Assembly: GCA_003168295.1 (NCBI GenBank)
Contig: PMST01000615.1
Span: 1,668 to 8,228 of the forward strand
Direction of reading: 5' to 3'
Length of the DNA stretch: 6,561 nt
Source: Actinomycetota bacterium
Lineage (GTDB): Bacteria; Actinomycetota; Actinomycetes; Streptosporangiales; Streptosporangiaceae
Shown: positions 1-5,492 of the stretch, piece after piece
How the letters are laid out: every line of letters starts with the position of its first letter
How positions within the stretch are numbered: the stretch's first letter is position 1
Notes under the pieces: model-generated
Database searches by the model: none
The model's input: the letters and a program-made list of their open reading frames with translations, nothing else
What the model was told of the DNA's origin: nothing
Translations under genes and position numbers: made by a program

Positions 1-297
1 CGGCCAGGACCGCCCCGGCCAGCAGGCTCCTTCCGCCTAGCAGATCCGCTTAGCAAGAGCGAGATCCGCGTGCTGAGTTACCTGCCGACCAACCTGCCCA
101 CGCCGGAGATCGCCCGCGAACTGTCCCTGTCAGTGCACACGGTCCGGACACACGTACGCCACCTGTTCACCAAGCTCGGCGCGCACGGTCGCGCCGAAGC
201 GGTCGCGCAGGCCCGCGCCCTCGGCCTGCTCGCGCCGTCACCATCCCCCGCGCGCCCGGACGCCTGGCGCCCCCAGCCGGCGGCTATGGAGCCATAG
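1..297 (+). CDS. LuxR-family transcriptional regulator, C-terminal HTH (5' end outside window)
   Basis: The frame is open from base 1 to a TAG at 295-297 and gives about 98 residues, so this is the C-terminal end of a longer protein that begins upstream. The visible part is a LuxR/GerE helix-turn-helix: LSKSEIRVLSYL, then PEIARELSLSVHTVRTHVRHLF as the two DNA-binding helices, then TKLGAHGRAEAVAQARALGLL. This pattern is typical of large MalT/LAL-type activators, which carry the HTH at the extreme C-terminus behind ATPase and TPR-like regions. None of that N-terminal part is visible, so the sensor type is unknown. A GTG at 70 would start inside the HTH and drop its first helix, so it is not a credible start. 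A proline/alanine-rich tail of about 20 residues follows the HTH. The next gene begins 63 bp downstream on the same strand. Whether this regulator controls any gene shown here cannot be told. The family call is secure and the subfamily is tentative. Confidence 0.88.
   Translation, partial: RPGPPRPAGSFRLADPLSKSEIRVLSYLPTNLPTPEIARELSLSVHTVRTHVRHLFTKLGAHGRAEAVAQARALGLLAPSPSPARPDAWRPQPAAMEP
284..297. repeat. Short perfect inverted repeat CTATGG-AG-CCATAG at the end of the LuxR gene
   Basis: Two perfect 6-bp arms (284-289 and 292-297) flank a 2-bp centre, and the right arm contains the TAG stop of the LuxR-type gene. The loop is too short for a good RNA hairpin and no T-tract follows, so a terminator is unlikely. 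It lies 63 bp before the start of the membrane-protein gene and is AT-richer than its surroundings, which would suit a DNA-level dyad such as an operator. No matching second copy was seen. Function is unproven and the match could be chance. Confidence 0.35.
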
Positions 298-360
298 GCA
301 GCAGATGTTGGCCAGCACCGGCGGCCGTCGCGTCTCCTGGACATAACAAGAAAGGGCGAC

Positions 361-1473
361 ATGGCGGCTCACCAGAGCGCCGGCCAGCCGGACGCGCGGA
401 CTGACCGGGCGCCGCACCGGGGCCGGCGGCACCCATCCGTGCGCTGGATCGCGAACGGCGTGCTGTTCGTGGCGCTGGTCGCGGGCGTGTTCGGCTTGCT
501 GCCGCGGCTGGGCGGGCTGACGCGCGACGCCGCGGGCCTGCGGCACGCCCGCCCGGCCTTCCTGGCCGCGGCGATCGTGGCGCAGGCGCTGTCGCTCGGC
601 TGCTATGCCCAGCTCTACCGGCAGGTTCTGGCCGCCCTCGGGGCGCGGATCCGGTTCCGGCTGGCCGCGGACGTCATCCTGGCCACCTTCTTCGTCAGTC
701 ACCTCACCCCGTTCGGTTCGGCTACTGGCACCCTGGTCAACGCGAGCACGCTGGAGTCCGAGGGCATCCCCGCGACCACCACCGGCGAAGCGATCGCGCT
801 GACCAGCCTGACGTCCACGATCGCCCTGATCGTCCTGTTCGGCACCGGGTTCGCGGCGACCGCCGGGCGGCACGTCTCCCACCAGTATCTCATCATCGCG
901 GGCGTCGTGATCTTCTTGGTTGTGGCGGCGCTGGCCGCAGTGCTCGCCGTCGGCGCCCACCCCGCCGTCGCCGGCCGGGCCGGGCGCTGGGCCGCGAGCG
1001 TAGCCAAGCACGTCCGGCCGGGCATCGACCCGGAGAAGGCGGCTGAGACCAGCCGTCGGCTCGCGTCGCTGGCCCGGTCCGCGCTGACCGGACGGGCCTT
1101 CCTGAGGAGTTTTGGGTTCGCCTCAGGTGACCTGCTCTTCGACCTGCTCTCCCTCGATCTGGTGTTCCTCGCGCTCAGGTACCAGCCCGGCTTCGGACCG
1201 CTGGCCGTCGCCTACGGGGCGGCGAACATCGCCAGTGCCATCCCGCTGACGCCCGGCGGCCTGGGCGTCATCGAGGTCACGCTGGTGGCCATCACCGTCG
1301 GCTTCGGGACGCCGCGGGCCACGGCGGTGCTGGCCGTGCTCGGCTACCGGATCGCGAACTTTTGGCTGCCGCTCATCCCCGGCGCCATCGCCTATATCCG
1401 GCTCAGGCTGCGGCCGGATGCCGACGGCAAAAGGAAAGGCAAAGAAAAGCCCGCGGCGCCGCAAGCGGGCTGA
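361..1473 (+). CDS. UPF0104 / lysylphosphatidylglycerol synthase TM-family integral membrane protein
   Basis: A 370-residue multi-pass membrane protein. A polar, Arg/His-rich N-terminal tail (about residues 1-27) is followed by hydrophobic segments near 29-50, 66-88, 103-120, 143-167, 175-199, 254-272, 280-296, 300-316 and 321-346. Diagnostic stretches are FFVSHLTPFGSATG (110-123) and, most clearly, PLTPGGLGVIEVTL (295-308), the signature of the UPF0104/YbhN-like family related to the flippase domain of MprF. The soluble aminoacyl-transfer domain of MprF is absent, so this is the membrane domain alone. Family members are thought to move or modify lipids, but the substrate here cannot be assigned. 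The ATG at 361 is preceded by AAAGGG (351-356), a plausible Shine-Dalgarno sequence. The basic C-terminal tail (KRKGKEK, 357-363) comes from an A-rich stretch that also appears to serve as the T-tract of an opposing terminator. The gene converges on the acyl-CoA ligase gene across a 33-bp gap. No link to the ketone-carboxylase genes is evident. Confidence 0.88.
   Translation: MAAHQSAGQPDARTDRAPHRGRRHPSVRWIANGVLFVALVAGVFGLLPRLGGLTRDAAGLRHARPAFLAAAIVAQALSLGCYAQLYRQVLAALGARIRFRLAADVILATFFVSHLTPFGSATGTLVNASTLESEGIPATTTGEAIALTSLTSTIALIVLFGTGFAATAGRHVSHQYLIIAGVVIFLVVAALAAVLAVGAHPAVAGRAGRWAASVAKHVRPGIDPEKAAETSRRLASLARSALTGRAFLRSFGFASGDLLFDLLSLDLVFLALRYQPGFGPLAVAYGAANIASAIPLTPGGLGVIEVTLVAITVGFGTPRATAVLAVLGYRIANFWLPLIPGAIAYIRLRLRPDADGKRKGKEKPAAPQAG
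1432..1470 (-). terminator. Probable intrinsic terminator of the acyl-CoA ligase gene, inside the 3' end of the convergent gene
   Basis: Read on the minus strand, GCCCGC (complement of 1465-1470), a 10-nt loop and GCGGGC (complement of 1449-1454) form a perfect 6-bp G+C stem. It is followed at once by TTTTCTTTGCCTTTCCTTTT (complement of 1429-1448), the most T-rich run noticed on that strand. This is the layout of a Rho-independent terminator and lies about 37 nt past the ligase stop codon. On the plus strand the same hairpin has no following T-run, so it should work mainly for the minus-strand gene. It sits wholly within the last codons of the membrane-protein gene. Confidence 0.6.
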
Positions 1474-1488
1474 CCTCCGCCCGGTCAG
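1470..1488. terminator. Second hairpin, CTGACC-7 nt-GGTCAG, between the convergent genes
   Basis: Perfect 6-bp arms at 1470-1475 and 1483-1488 surround a 7-nt loop (TCCGCCC) and span the TGA stop of the membrane-protein gene. No clear T-tract follows on either strand. It could act as a weak terminator or 3'-end stabiliser for the plus-strand transcript. For the minus-strand transcript it would be the first of two hairpins, ahead of the stronger one at 1449-1470. The inverted repeat is certain and its role is inferred. Confidence 0.4.
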
Positions 1489-1506
1489 ATCATCTCGCTT
1501 CGCGTC

Positions 1507-2964
1507 CTAGAACCGCTGGCGCAGTTCCGGCTTGGCGATCTTCCCCACGGCGTTCTTCGGCAGCATCTCCTCGATGTACACCGCACGCGGCACCTTGTAG
1601 CGTGCGAGGGACCGGCGGCAGTGCTCGATGAGGTCCTCGGACATCACATCAAAGCCGGACCGGAGCGTGACGAAGGCCACCGGCTGCTCCCCGAAGACCG
1701 GATCGGGCTGCCCGACGACCGCGGCCTCGAGCACGGCCGGGACGGTATAGAGGACGTCCTCGATCTCCTTCGGGTAGATGTTCTCCCCACCCCGGATGAT
1801 CAGGTCCTTAACCCGGTCGACCAAGGTCAGATAACCGTCGTCGTCGAACCGGCCGACATCACCGGTGTGCAGCCAGCCGCCGCGCAGGACCTGCGCCGAC
1901 TCCTCCGGCCTGCCCAGGTAGCCGCGCATGACATTCGGCCCGCGGACGACCACCTCGCCCGCCTGCCCGGCAGGCAGCAACCGGTCAGCCGCCTCCACCA
2001 CCCCGACGTCGATGCCGGGCATCGGCAGTCCGACGCTGCCCGCCTTGCGGAGGCCGTTCAGCGGATTGGCAGTGCAGCAGACGGTGCACTCCGACAACCC
2101 GTAACCCTCTACCACCGGCACGCCGAACCGTTCCTCGAACTCGCCGATCAGCTGGCGCGGCATCGGCGCGGCGCCGCAGATGACGAAGCGCAGGCTCCGG
2201 GTGTCCGGCCGCGCGCCCGGCTGTGACACCAGCAGCGCGTAGATGGTGGGCACCGCCGAGAAGAAGCTGGGCCTGACCTGTTCGACCGTCGCCCAGAAAC
2301 TGGCCGCGTGGAACCGCTCGGCGATGAACGTCGAGCCGCCGGCCAGCAACGGGGACACCACGCTGACCATGATCCCGTTCACGTGGAACAGCGGCAGCAC
2401 CAGCAGGCAGCGCGTATCACCCGTCATCTCGAACCACCTGACGATGATCTCGGCGGTCGCGCTGACGTTGGCGTGGTCCAGCCTGACCCCCTTGGGGCGG
2501 CCCGTCGTCCCGCTGGTGTAAATCAGCAAGGCCAGCGCGCCCGGATCGGTCACCAGGCCGGGTGGCGCCGTCTGCGGGGGAGGGGCGCTCACCTGGTTCA
2601 GCCCGATGATCCGGTACGGGCCGTCGGGCAGCATCGCCGCAGCCGCCTCGTCGGCGACGACCAGCGTGGCGCCCGCGTCATCGATCTGGTAGCGGGCCTC
2701 CTGCGCGGTCAGGGCCGGGTTGACCGGCGTGACGGCGGCGCCGAGCCGCCACGCGGCGAACATGCTCGTGACGAGCTCGACCCGGTTCGGCAGCATGATG
2801 GCCAGCACCCCGCCGGGGCGCAGGCCAGCGGCGGCGAAGACGGTCGCGATCGCGGTGACCTTCTCGGCGAAACCGGCGTTGCCGAGGTGGCCGCGCTCAT
2901 CGCCGACGCAGGCCCCGCCGGGATCCCGCCGCGCCCGCTCGTCAGGGATTTCTGCTGCTGTCAC
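1507..2964 (-). CDS. Acyl-CoA synthetase (class I adenylate-forming, AMP-dependent ligase)
   Basis: A complete 485-residue adenylate-forming enzyme, expected to make an acyl-AMP from a carboxylic acid and ATP and then transfer the acyl group to CoA in the cytoplasm. All core motifs are present: A3 P-loop YTSGTTGRPKG (149-159), A4 PLFHVNG (191-197), A5 GYGLSE (287-292), A7 TGD (367-369), the A8 hinge DRVKDLIIRGGENIYP (383-398), and A10 PKNAVGKIAK (469-478) with the adenylation lysine at about 475. It has the layout of medium/long-chain or aryl-acid CoA ligases but is slightly short at the N-terminus. There is no carrier-protein domain, so it is not an NRPS module. The GTG at 2964 is favoured: GGAAGGGG (complement of 2971-2978) lies 6 nt upstream, and an in-frame stop (complement of 2995-2997) precedes it with no other start between. 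Its promoter must share the 165-bp gap with the divergent carboxylase genes. A role in activating the carboxylase product is inferred; the acid substrate cannot be read from the sequence. Confidence 0.93.
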   Translation of the reverse strand: MTAAEIPDERARRDPGGACVGDERGHLGNAGFAEKVTAIATVFAAAGLRPGGVLAIMLPNRVELVTSMFAAWRLGAAVTPVNPALTAQEARYQIDDAGATLVVADEAAAAMLPDGPYRIIGLNQVSAPPPQTAPPGLVTDPGALALLIYTSGTTGRPKGVRLDHANVSATAEIIVRWFEMTGDTRCLLVLPLFHVNGIMVSVVSPLLAGGSTFIAERFHAASFWATVEQVRPSFFSAVPTIYALLVSQPGARPDTRSLRFVICGAAPMPRQLIGEFEERFGVPVVEGYGLSECTVCCTANPLNGLRKAGSVGLPMPGIDVGVVEAADRLLPAGQAGEVVVRGPNVMRGYLGRPEESAQVLRGGWLHTGDVGRFDDDGYLTLVDRVKDLIIRGGENIYPKEIEDVLYTVPAVLEAAVVGQPDPVFGEQPVAFVTLRSGFDVMSEDLIEHCRRSLARYKVPRAVYIEEMLPKNAVGKIAKPELRQRF

Positions 2965-3129
2965 GGCATTCCCCTTCCGTTTTTCAGCCCGACGCTAGAG
3001 GCGAGCCGCGGCGCAGCCATCATGCGCGGGCCACGAACCCGTCACCGAAGGTCGTGCTCGCACCACAATGCCCAGCTGCCGCGGGTGTCCTTACGCTGCG
3101 GTCACGACAGCTCGGAGGGGATGCGCCTC
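2965..3129. promoter_or_regulatory. Divergent promoter region between the CoA ligase and the carboxylase operon
   Basis: This 165-bp gap separates two divergent starts, so promoters for both directions are expected here. I could not find a convincing paired -35/-10 on either strand; CACAAT (3064-3069) resembles a -10 but has no matching -35. Two weak dyads are visible: GTGC-TC-GCAC (3054-3063), and GTCGTG (3051-3056) facing CACGAC (3103-3108), 46 bp apart. Either could be an operator half-site or chance. No tRNA, riboswitch-like fold or terminator was recognised. Confidence 0.45.
3114..3120 (+). promoter_or_regulatory. Ribosome binding site GGAGGGG that decides the first HyuA-like start
   Basis: Two in-frame ATGs are available, at 3121 and 3130. 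GGAGGGG ends directly against the ATG at 3121, leaving no spacer, but lies 9 nt before the ATG at 3130, a normal distance. Starting at 3130 also gives MTRLINIDNGG, which puts the phosphate motif at residue 8, matching residue 7 in the second HyuA-like protein. The start at 3130 is therefore preferred. Confidence 0.7.
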
Positions 3130-5067
3130 ATGACACGGCTGATAAACATCGACAACGGTGGCACGCTGACCGACTTCTGCCTCGTCGAGGACGGCGAGGT
3201 GCGCTACACCAAGACCCTGACCACGCCCTATGACCTGAGCCGCTGCCTGTTCGACGGCCTCACCAAGGTCTCCGAGCTTGCCTACTCCGAACCGCGGCTC
3301 GCGGCGCTGCTGCAGTCCACGGACTGCATCCGGTATTCCACCACCCAGGGCACCAACGCCCTGGTGCAGCGGGCCGGACCGCAGCTGGGCCTGCTGGTCA
3401 CCGATCCGACGCTGGTCGAGGGCCTGGCGGCCACCCAGGCCCAGGAGGATCTGCTGGCGGCGCTGGTCGGCGATCGGTGGGGCCAGATCAGCCTGGACGC
3501 CGACGACGAGGCGCTGGGCCGCGAACTGCTCGCGCGGGTGAACGACCTGTCCGCGCGCGGGGCCAGGCGCCTGGTCATCGCGGTGAGCGGCGCGGCCGGT
3601 TCGGGGGACGAGGCCCGGGTGAAGGGATTGCTGCTGCGGCTCTACCCCCGTCATCTGCTCGGCGCGGTCCCGCTGCTGTTTTCCTGGGAGCTGATCGCGG
3701 ACTCCGACGACATCCGCCGCACCTGGTCGAGCCTGCTCAACGCGTTCCTGCACCCGGCGATGGAGCGGTTCCTTTTCAACGCCGACCGGCGGCTGCGAGA
3801 CGCCCGGGCCCGTCAGCCGCTGCGGATCTTCCGCAACGACGGCGCTTCGTCCCGTGTGTCCAAGTCCGCTGCGCTCAAGACCTACAGCTCCGGGCCGCGG
3901 GGCGGCCTGGAGGGCACCCGCGCCCTGGCGGCCCATTACGGCCTGCGTCATCTGGTCATGCTCGACGTGGGTGGCACGACCACCGACATCGGCGTGGTCG
4001 GCGACGGCGCCATCCGCGTCGAGCGGCGCGGGACGATCGAACACGCGCCGAGTTCGCTGGAACTGGCGGCCATCACCAGCTACGGCGTGGGCGGCAGCTC
4101 GGTCTTCCGCGTCGTCGACGGCCACCTCCGGGTGGGACCGGACAGCGTGGGCGCCGCACCCGGGCCGGCCTGCTTCGGGCTCGGCGGCGACCAGCCGACG
4201 ATCACCGACGTGCTGCTGCTGGCCGGCCTGCTCGACCCGGTGACCTACCTCGGCGGCACGCTGCCCCTGTACCCCGACCGGGGCGCGAAGGTGATCGAGG
4301 ACAAGATCGCCGGGCCGCTGGGGATACCGCTGGACGAGGCGCTGCGGCAGATGGAGGACGTGCACGCCGCGGCGATCGCTGACGCCCTGGCCGATGCCAC
4401 CACCGTCACGGGCGACACCGTGCTGGCCGCGTTCGGCGGGGCCGGCCCGATGACCGTCTGCGGGGCGGCCCGCCGCGCCGGCGCGCGGCACGTGCTGATC
4501 CCCCGCACGGCCGCGGTGTTCAGCGCCTTCGGCATCGGGTTCTCCGACCTGGGCCAGCGCTACGAGCAGCCCCTTCCGGCCACAGACGACGCCACGATCT
4601 CCGATGTCGCCGGCCGGCTGCTCGAGCTCGGGGCCAGGGACATGTTTGCCGAGGGTGTGGATGCGAGCGCGTGCACTGCCCGGTTCAGGCTGACGGTCGG
4701 GCACCAGGATGACGAACGGGTCATCGAGCTCGACGACCTGCACGATGCCACGACCTACCTGACCCCGGGAGACCGGGCGTCCCTGGAGCTGACGCTGCTG
4801 GCGCCGCTCCCGCATGTCGCGCTGGGCGCGGGCGGCGACGTCGGGGCATCCCCGGCGCAGGCCGAGGGGACGAGGCTGCTCCGCGATGGCCGCGACGGGC
4901 AGGCGGAGACGCCCGTGTACGCGCTGGCGAGCCAGCGCCCGGGCGCGCGCGGGTCCGGGCCAGCTGTGATCGAAGGCCCGTTCTTCACCATGACTGTTCC
5001 CGAGGGCTGGCAGTTCGACACCACCGCCGCGGGTGACCTGCGGCTTACCGACAGGGACGGACGATGA
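3130..5067 (+). CDS. HyuA-like (hydantoinase A/oxoprolinase family) ketone carboxylase subunit, first copy (alpha-type)
   Basis: A 645-residue hydantoinase A / acetone-carboxylase-beta family protein with an actin-like (ASKHA) ATPase fold. Domains in order: N-terminal phosphate-1 motif DNGGTLTD (8-15), YSTTQGTNALVQRAGPQLG (69-87), TYSSGPRGG (251-259), second phosphate motif DVGGTTTD (279-286), GVGGSS (319-324), the family stretch GPDSVGAAPGPACFG (336-350), FGGAGP (435-440), and the usual C-terminal GPAVIEGP...GW (610-627). Relatives use ATP to phosphorylate a carbonyl or amide oxygen (acetone and acetophenone carboxylases, N-methylhydantoinase, 5-oxoprolinase). The next gene overlaps by 4 nt (ATGA), so the two are probably translationally coupled. 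The first motif is unusual: Asn-9 and Leu-13 replace the usual Ile/Val and Phe. The segment between TTxGTNAL and SGP is about 20 residues shorter than in the second copy and lacks that copy's PLVP...ERVDYRG region. Family is certain; acetophenone-carboxylase-like alpha is the best subfamily guess from context, with acetone carboxylase beta or a hydantoinase as alternatives. Confidence 0.9.
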   Translation: MTRLINIDNGGTLTDFCLVEDGEVRYTKTLTTPYDLSRCLFDGLTKVSELAYSEPRLAALLQSTDCIRYSTTQGTNALVQRAGPQLGLLVTDPTLVEGLAATQAQEDLLAALVGDRWGQISLDADDEALGRELLARVNDLSARGARRLVIAVSGAAGSGDEARVKGLLLRLYPRHLLGAVPLLFSWELIADSDDIRRTWSSLLNAFLHPAMERFLFNADRRLRDARARQPLRIFRNDGASSRVSKSAALKTYSSGPRGGLEGTRALAAHYGLRHLVMLDVGGTTTDIGVVGDGAIRVERRGTIEHAPSSLELAAITSYGVGGSSVFRVVDGHLRVGPDSVGAAPGPACFGLGGDQPTITDVLLLAGLLDPVTYLGGTLPLYPDRGAKVIEDKIAGPLGIPLDEALRQMEDVHAAAIADALADATTVTGDTVLAAFGGAGPMTVCGAARRAGARHVLIPRTAAVFSAFGIGFSDLGQRYEQPLPATDDATISDVAGRLLELGARDMFAEGVDASACTARFRLTVGHQDDERVIELDDLHDATTYLTPGDRASLELTLLAPLPHVALGAGGDVGASPAQAEGTRLLRDGRDGQAETPVYALASQRPGARGSGPAVIEGPFFTMTVPEGWQFDTTAAGDLRLTDRDGR

Positions 5068-5492
5068 CCACGTCGATGCGCATCCCGATGACCGAGTACC
5101 TGGAGATCGACCTGGAGACCGAGCGGTGGCGGTGCCGGCGGTGCGCCCGCGACCTCGGCCCGGCCCGCGGGAACTACAAGGAAGGCACGCTGGTCTACGA
5201 CCGCGATCCGGTCGAGATCCACCGCCCGCTCATCGACCCCGGCCGCTATGAGTTCACCTTCGCTCCCGACCCGGCCTGGTGCCGGATCCTGGAGTACTAC
5301 TGCCCGGGCTGCGGTACCCAGATCGAGGCCGAGTACCTGCCGCCCGGCCATCCGCCGGTCTACGACATGCAGATCGATGTCGACGCGCTCAAGGCGCAGT
5401 GGGCCGCGCGCCCGGCCGGCACGGTCATCCCGCTCGGGCGGGACGTCGCCGCCGAGCCGCTGCGCGTTGACGGAGGAGGGCGCTCGTCGTGA
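5064..5492 (+). CDS. Acetone carboxylase gamma-like zinc subunit
   Basis: A 142-residue soluble protein matching the acetone carboxylase gamma family. CRRC (Cys-24, Cys-27) and CPGC (Cys-80, Cys-83) form a CxxC...CxxC zinc-ribbon pair, with an extra Cys-73. The stretch WCRILEYYCPGCGTQIEAE (72-90) and the following PPVYDMQIDVDALKAQW (97-113) closely follow the gamma-subunit pattern (W..I.EYYCP.CGT, then P.I.D...D...F..W). At about 16 kDa it fits the ~15-kDa zinc subunit of acetophenone carboxylase better than the longer (~19 kDa) acetone carboxylase gamma; it lacks the ~30-residue N-terminal extension of the latter. The ATG at 5064 overlaps the previous stop as ATGA, with AGGGACGG (5053-5060) as a modest Shine-Dalgarno sequence; ATGs at 5076 and 5088 are in frame but less well placed. 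Its own stop overlaps the next start as GTGA. It lies between two HyuA-like genes, so it is expected to be a structural part of their complex. Confidence 0.9.
   Translation: MTTSMRIPMTEYLEIDLETERWRCRRCARDLGPARGNYKEGTLVYDRDPVEIHRPLIDPGRYEFTFAPDPAWCRILEYYCPGCGTQIEAEYLPPGHPPVYDMQIDVDALKAQWAARPAGTVIPLGRDVAAEPLRVDGGGRSS
5472..5480 (+). promoter_or_regulatory. Strong ribosome binding site GGAGGAGGG for the second HyuA-like gene
   Basis: GGAGGAGGG lies inside the 3' end of the gamma-subunit gene, 8 nt before a GTG at 5489. It sets the start of the next gene even though that codon overlaps the preceding stop as GTGA. It is the strongest Shine-Dalgarno sequence noticed in the window. Confidence 0.75.

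Noticed and set aside
238..1011. Minus-strand open frame of 257 codons across the LuxR/membrane-protein junction
   Set aside because: Its composition is that of an antisense shadow (Gly/Arg/Asp/Gln-rich), and it overlaps the recognised UPF0104-family gene.
2964..2969. ATG at 2969 (minus strand) as the ligase start
   Set aside because: It is out of frame and reads ATG CCG TGA, a two-codon dead end overlapping the GTG start.
2308..3129. Upstream extension of the first HyuA-like reading frame back to 2308
   Set aside because: It runs antisense through the 5' part of the CoA ligase gene, encodes Arg/Asp/Gln-rich shadow sequence with no family signature, and lacks the RBS seen at 3114-3120. The homologous protein begins at 3130.
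3023..3129. ATG at 3023 as an alternative start for the first HyuA-like gene
   Set aside because: It is in frame but adds a basic, unrelated ~36-residue leader, has no ribosome binding site, and family members start just before the phosphate-1 motif.
3091..4815. Long minus-strand open frame of 574 codons opposite the first HyuA-like gene
   Set aside because: Antisense open frames of this length are common in very GC-rich codon-biased genes. The product is Arg/Gln/Val/Pro-rich with no recognisable domain, and the plus strand carries a clear protein family.
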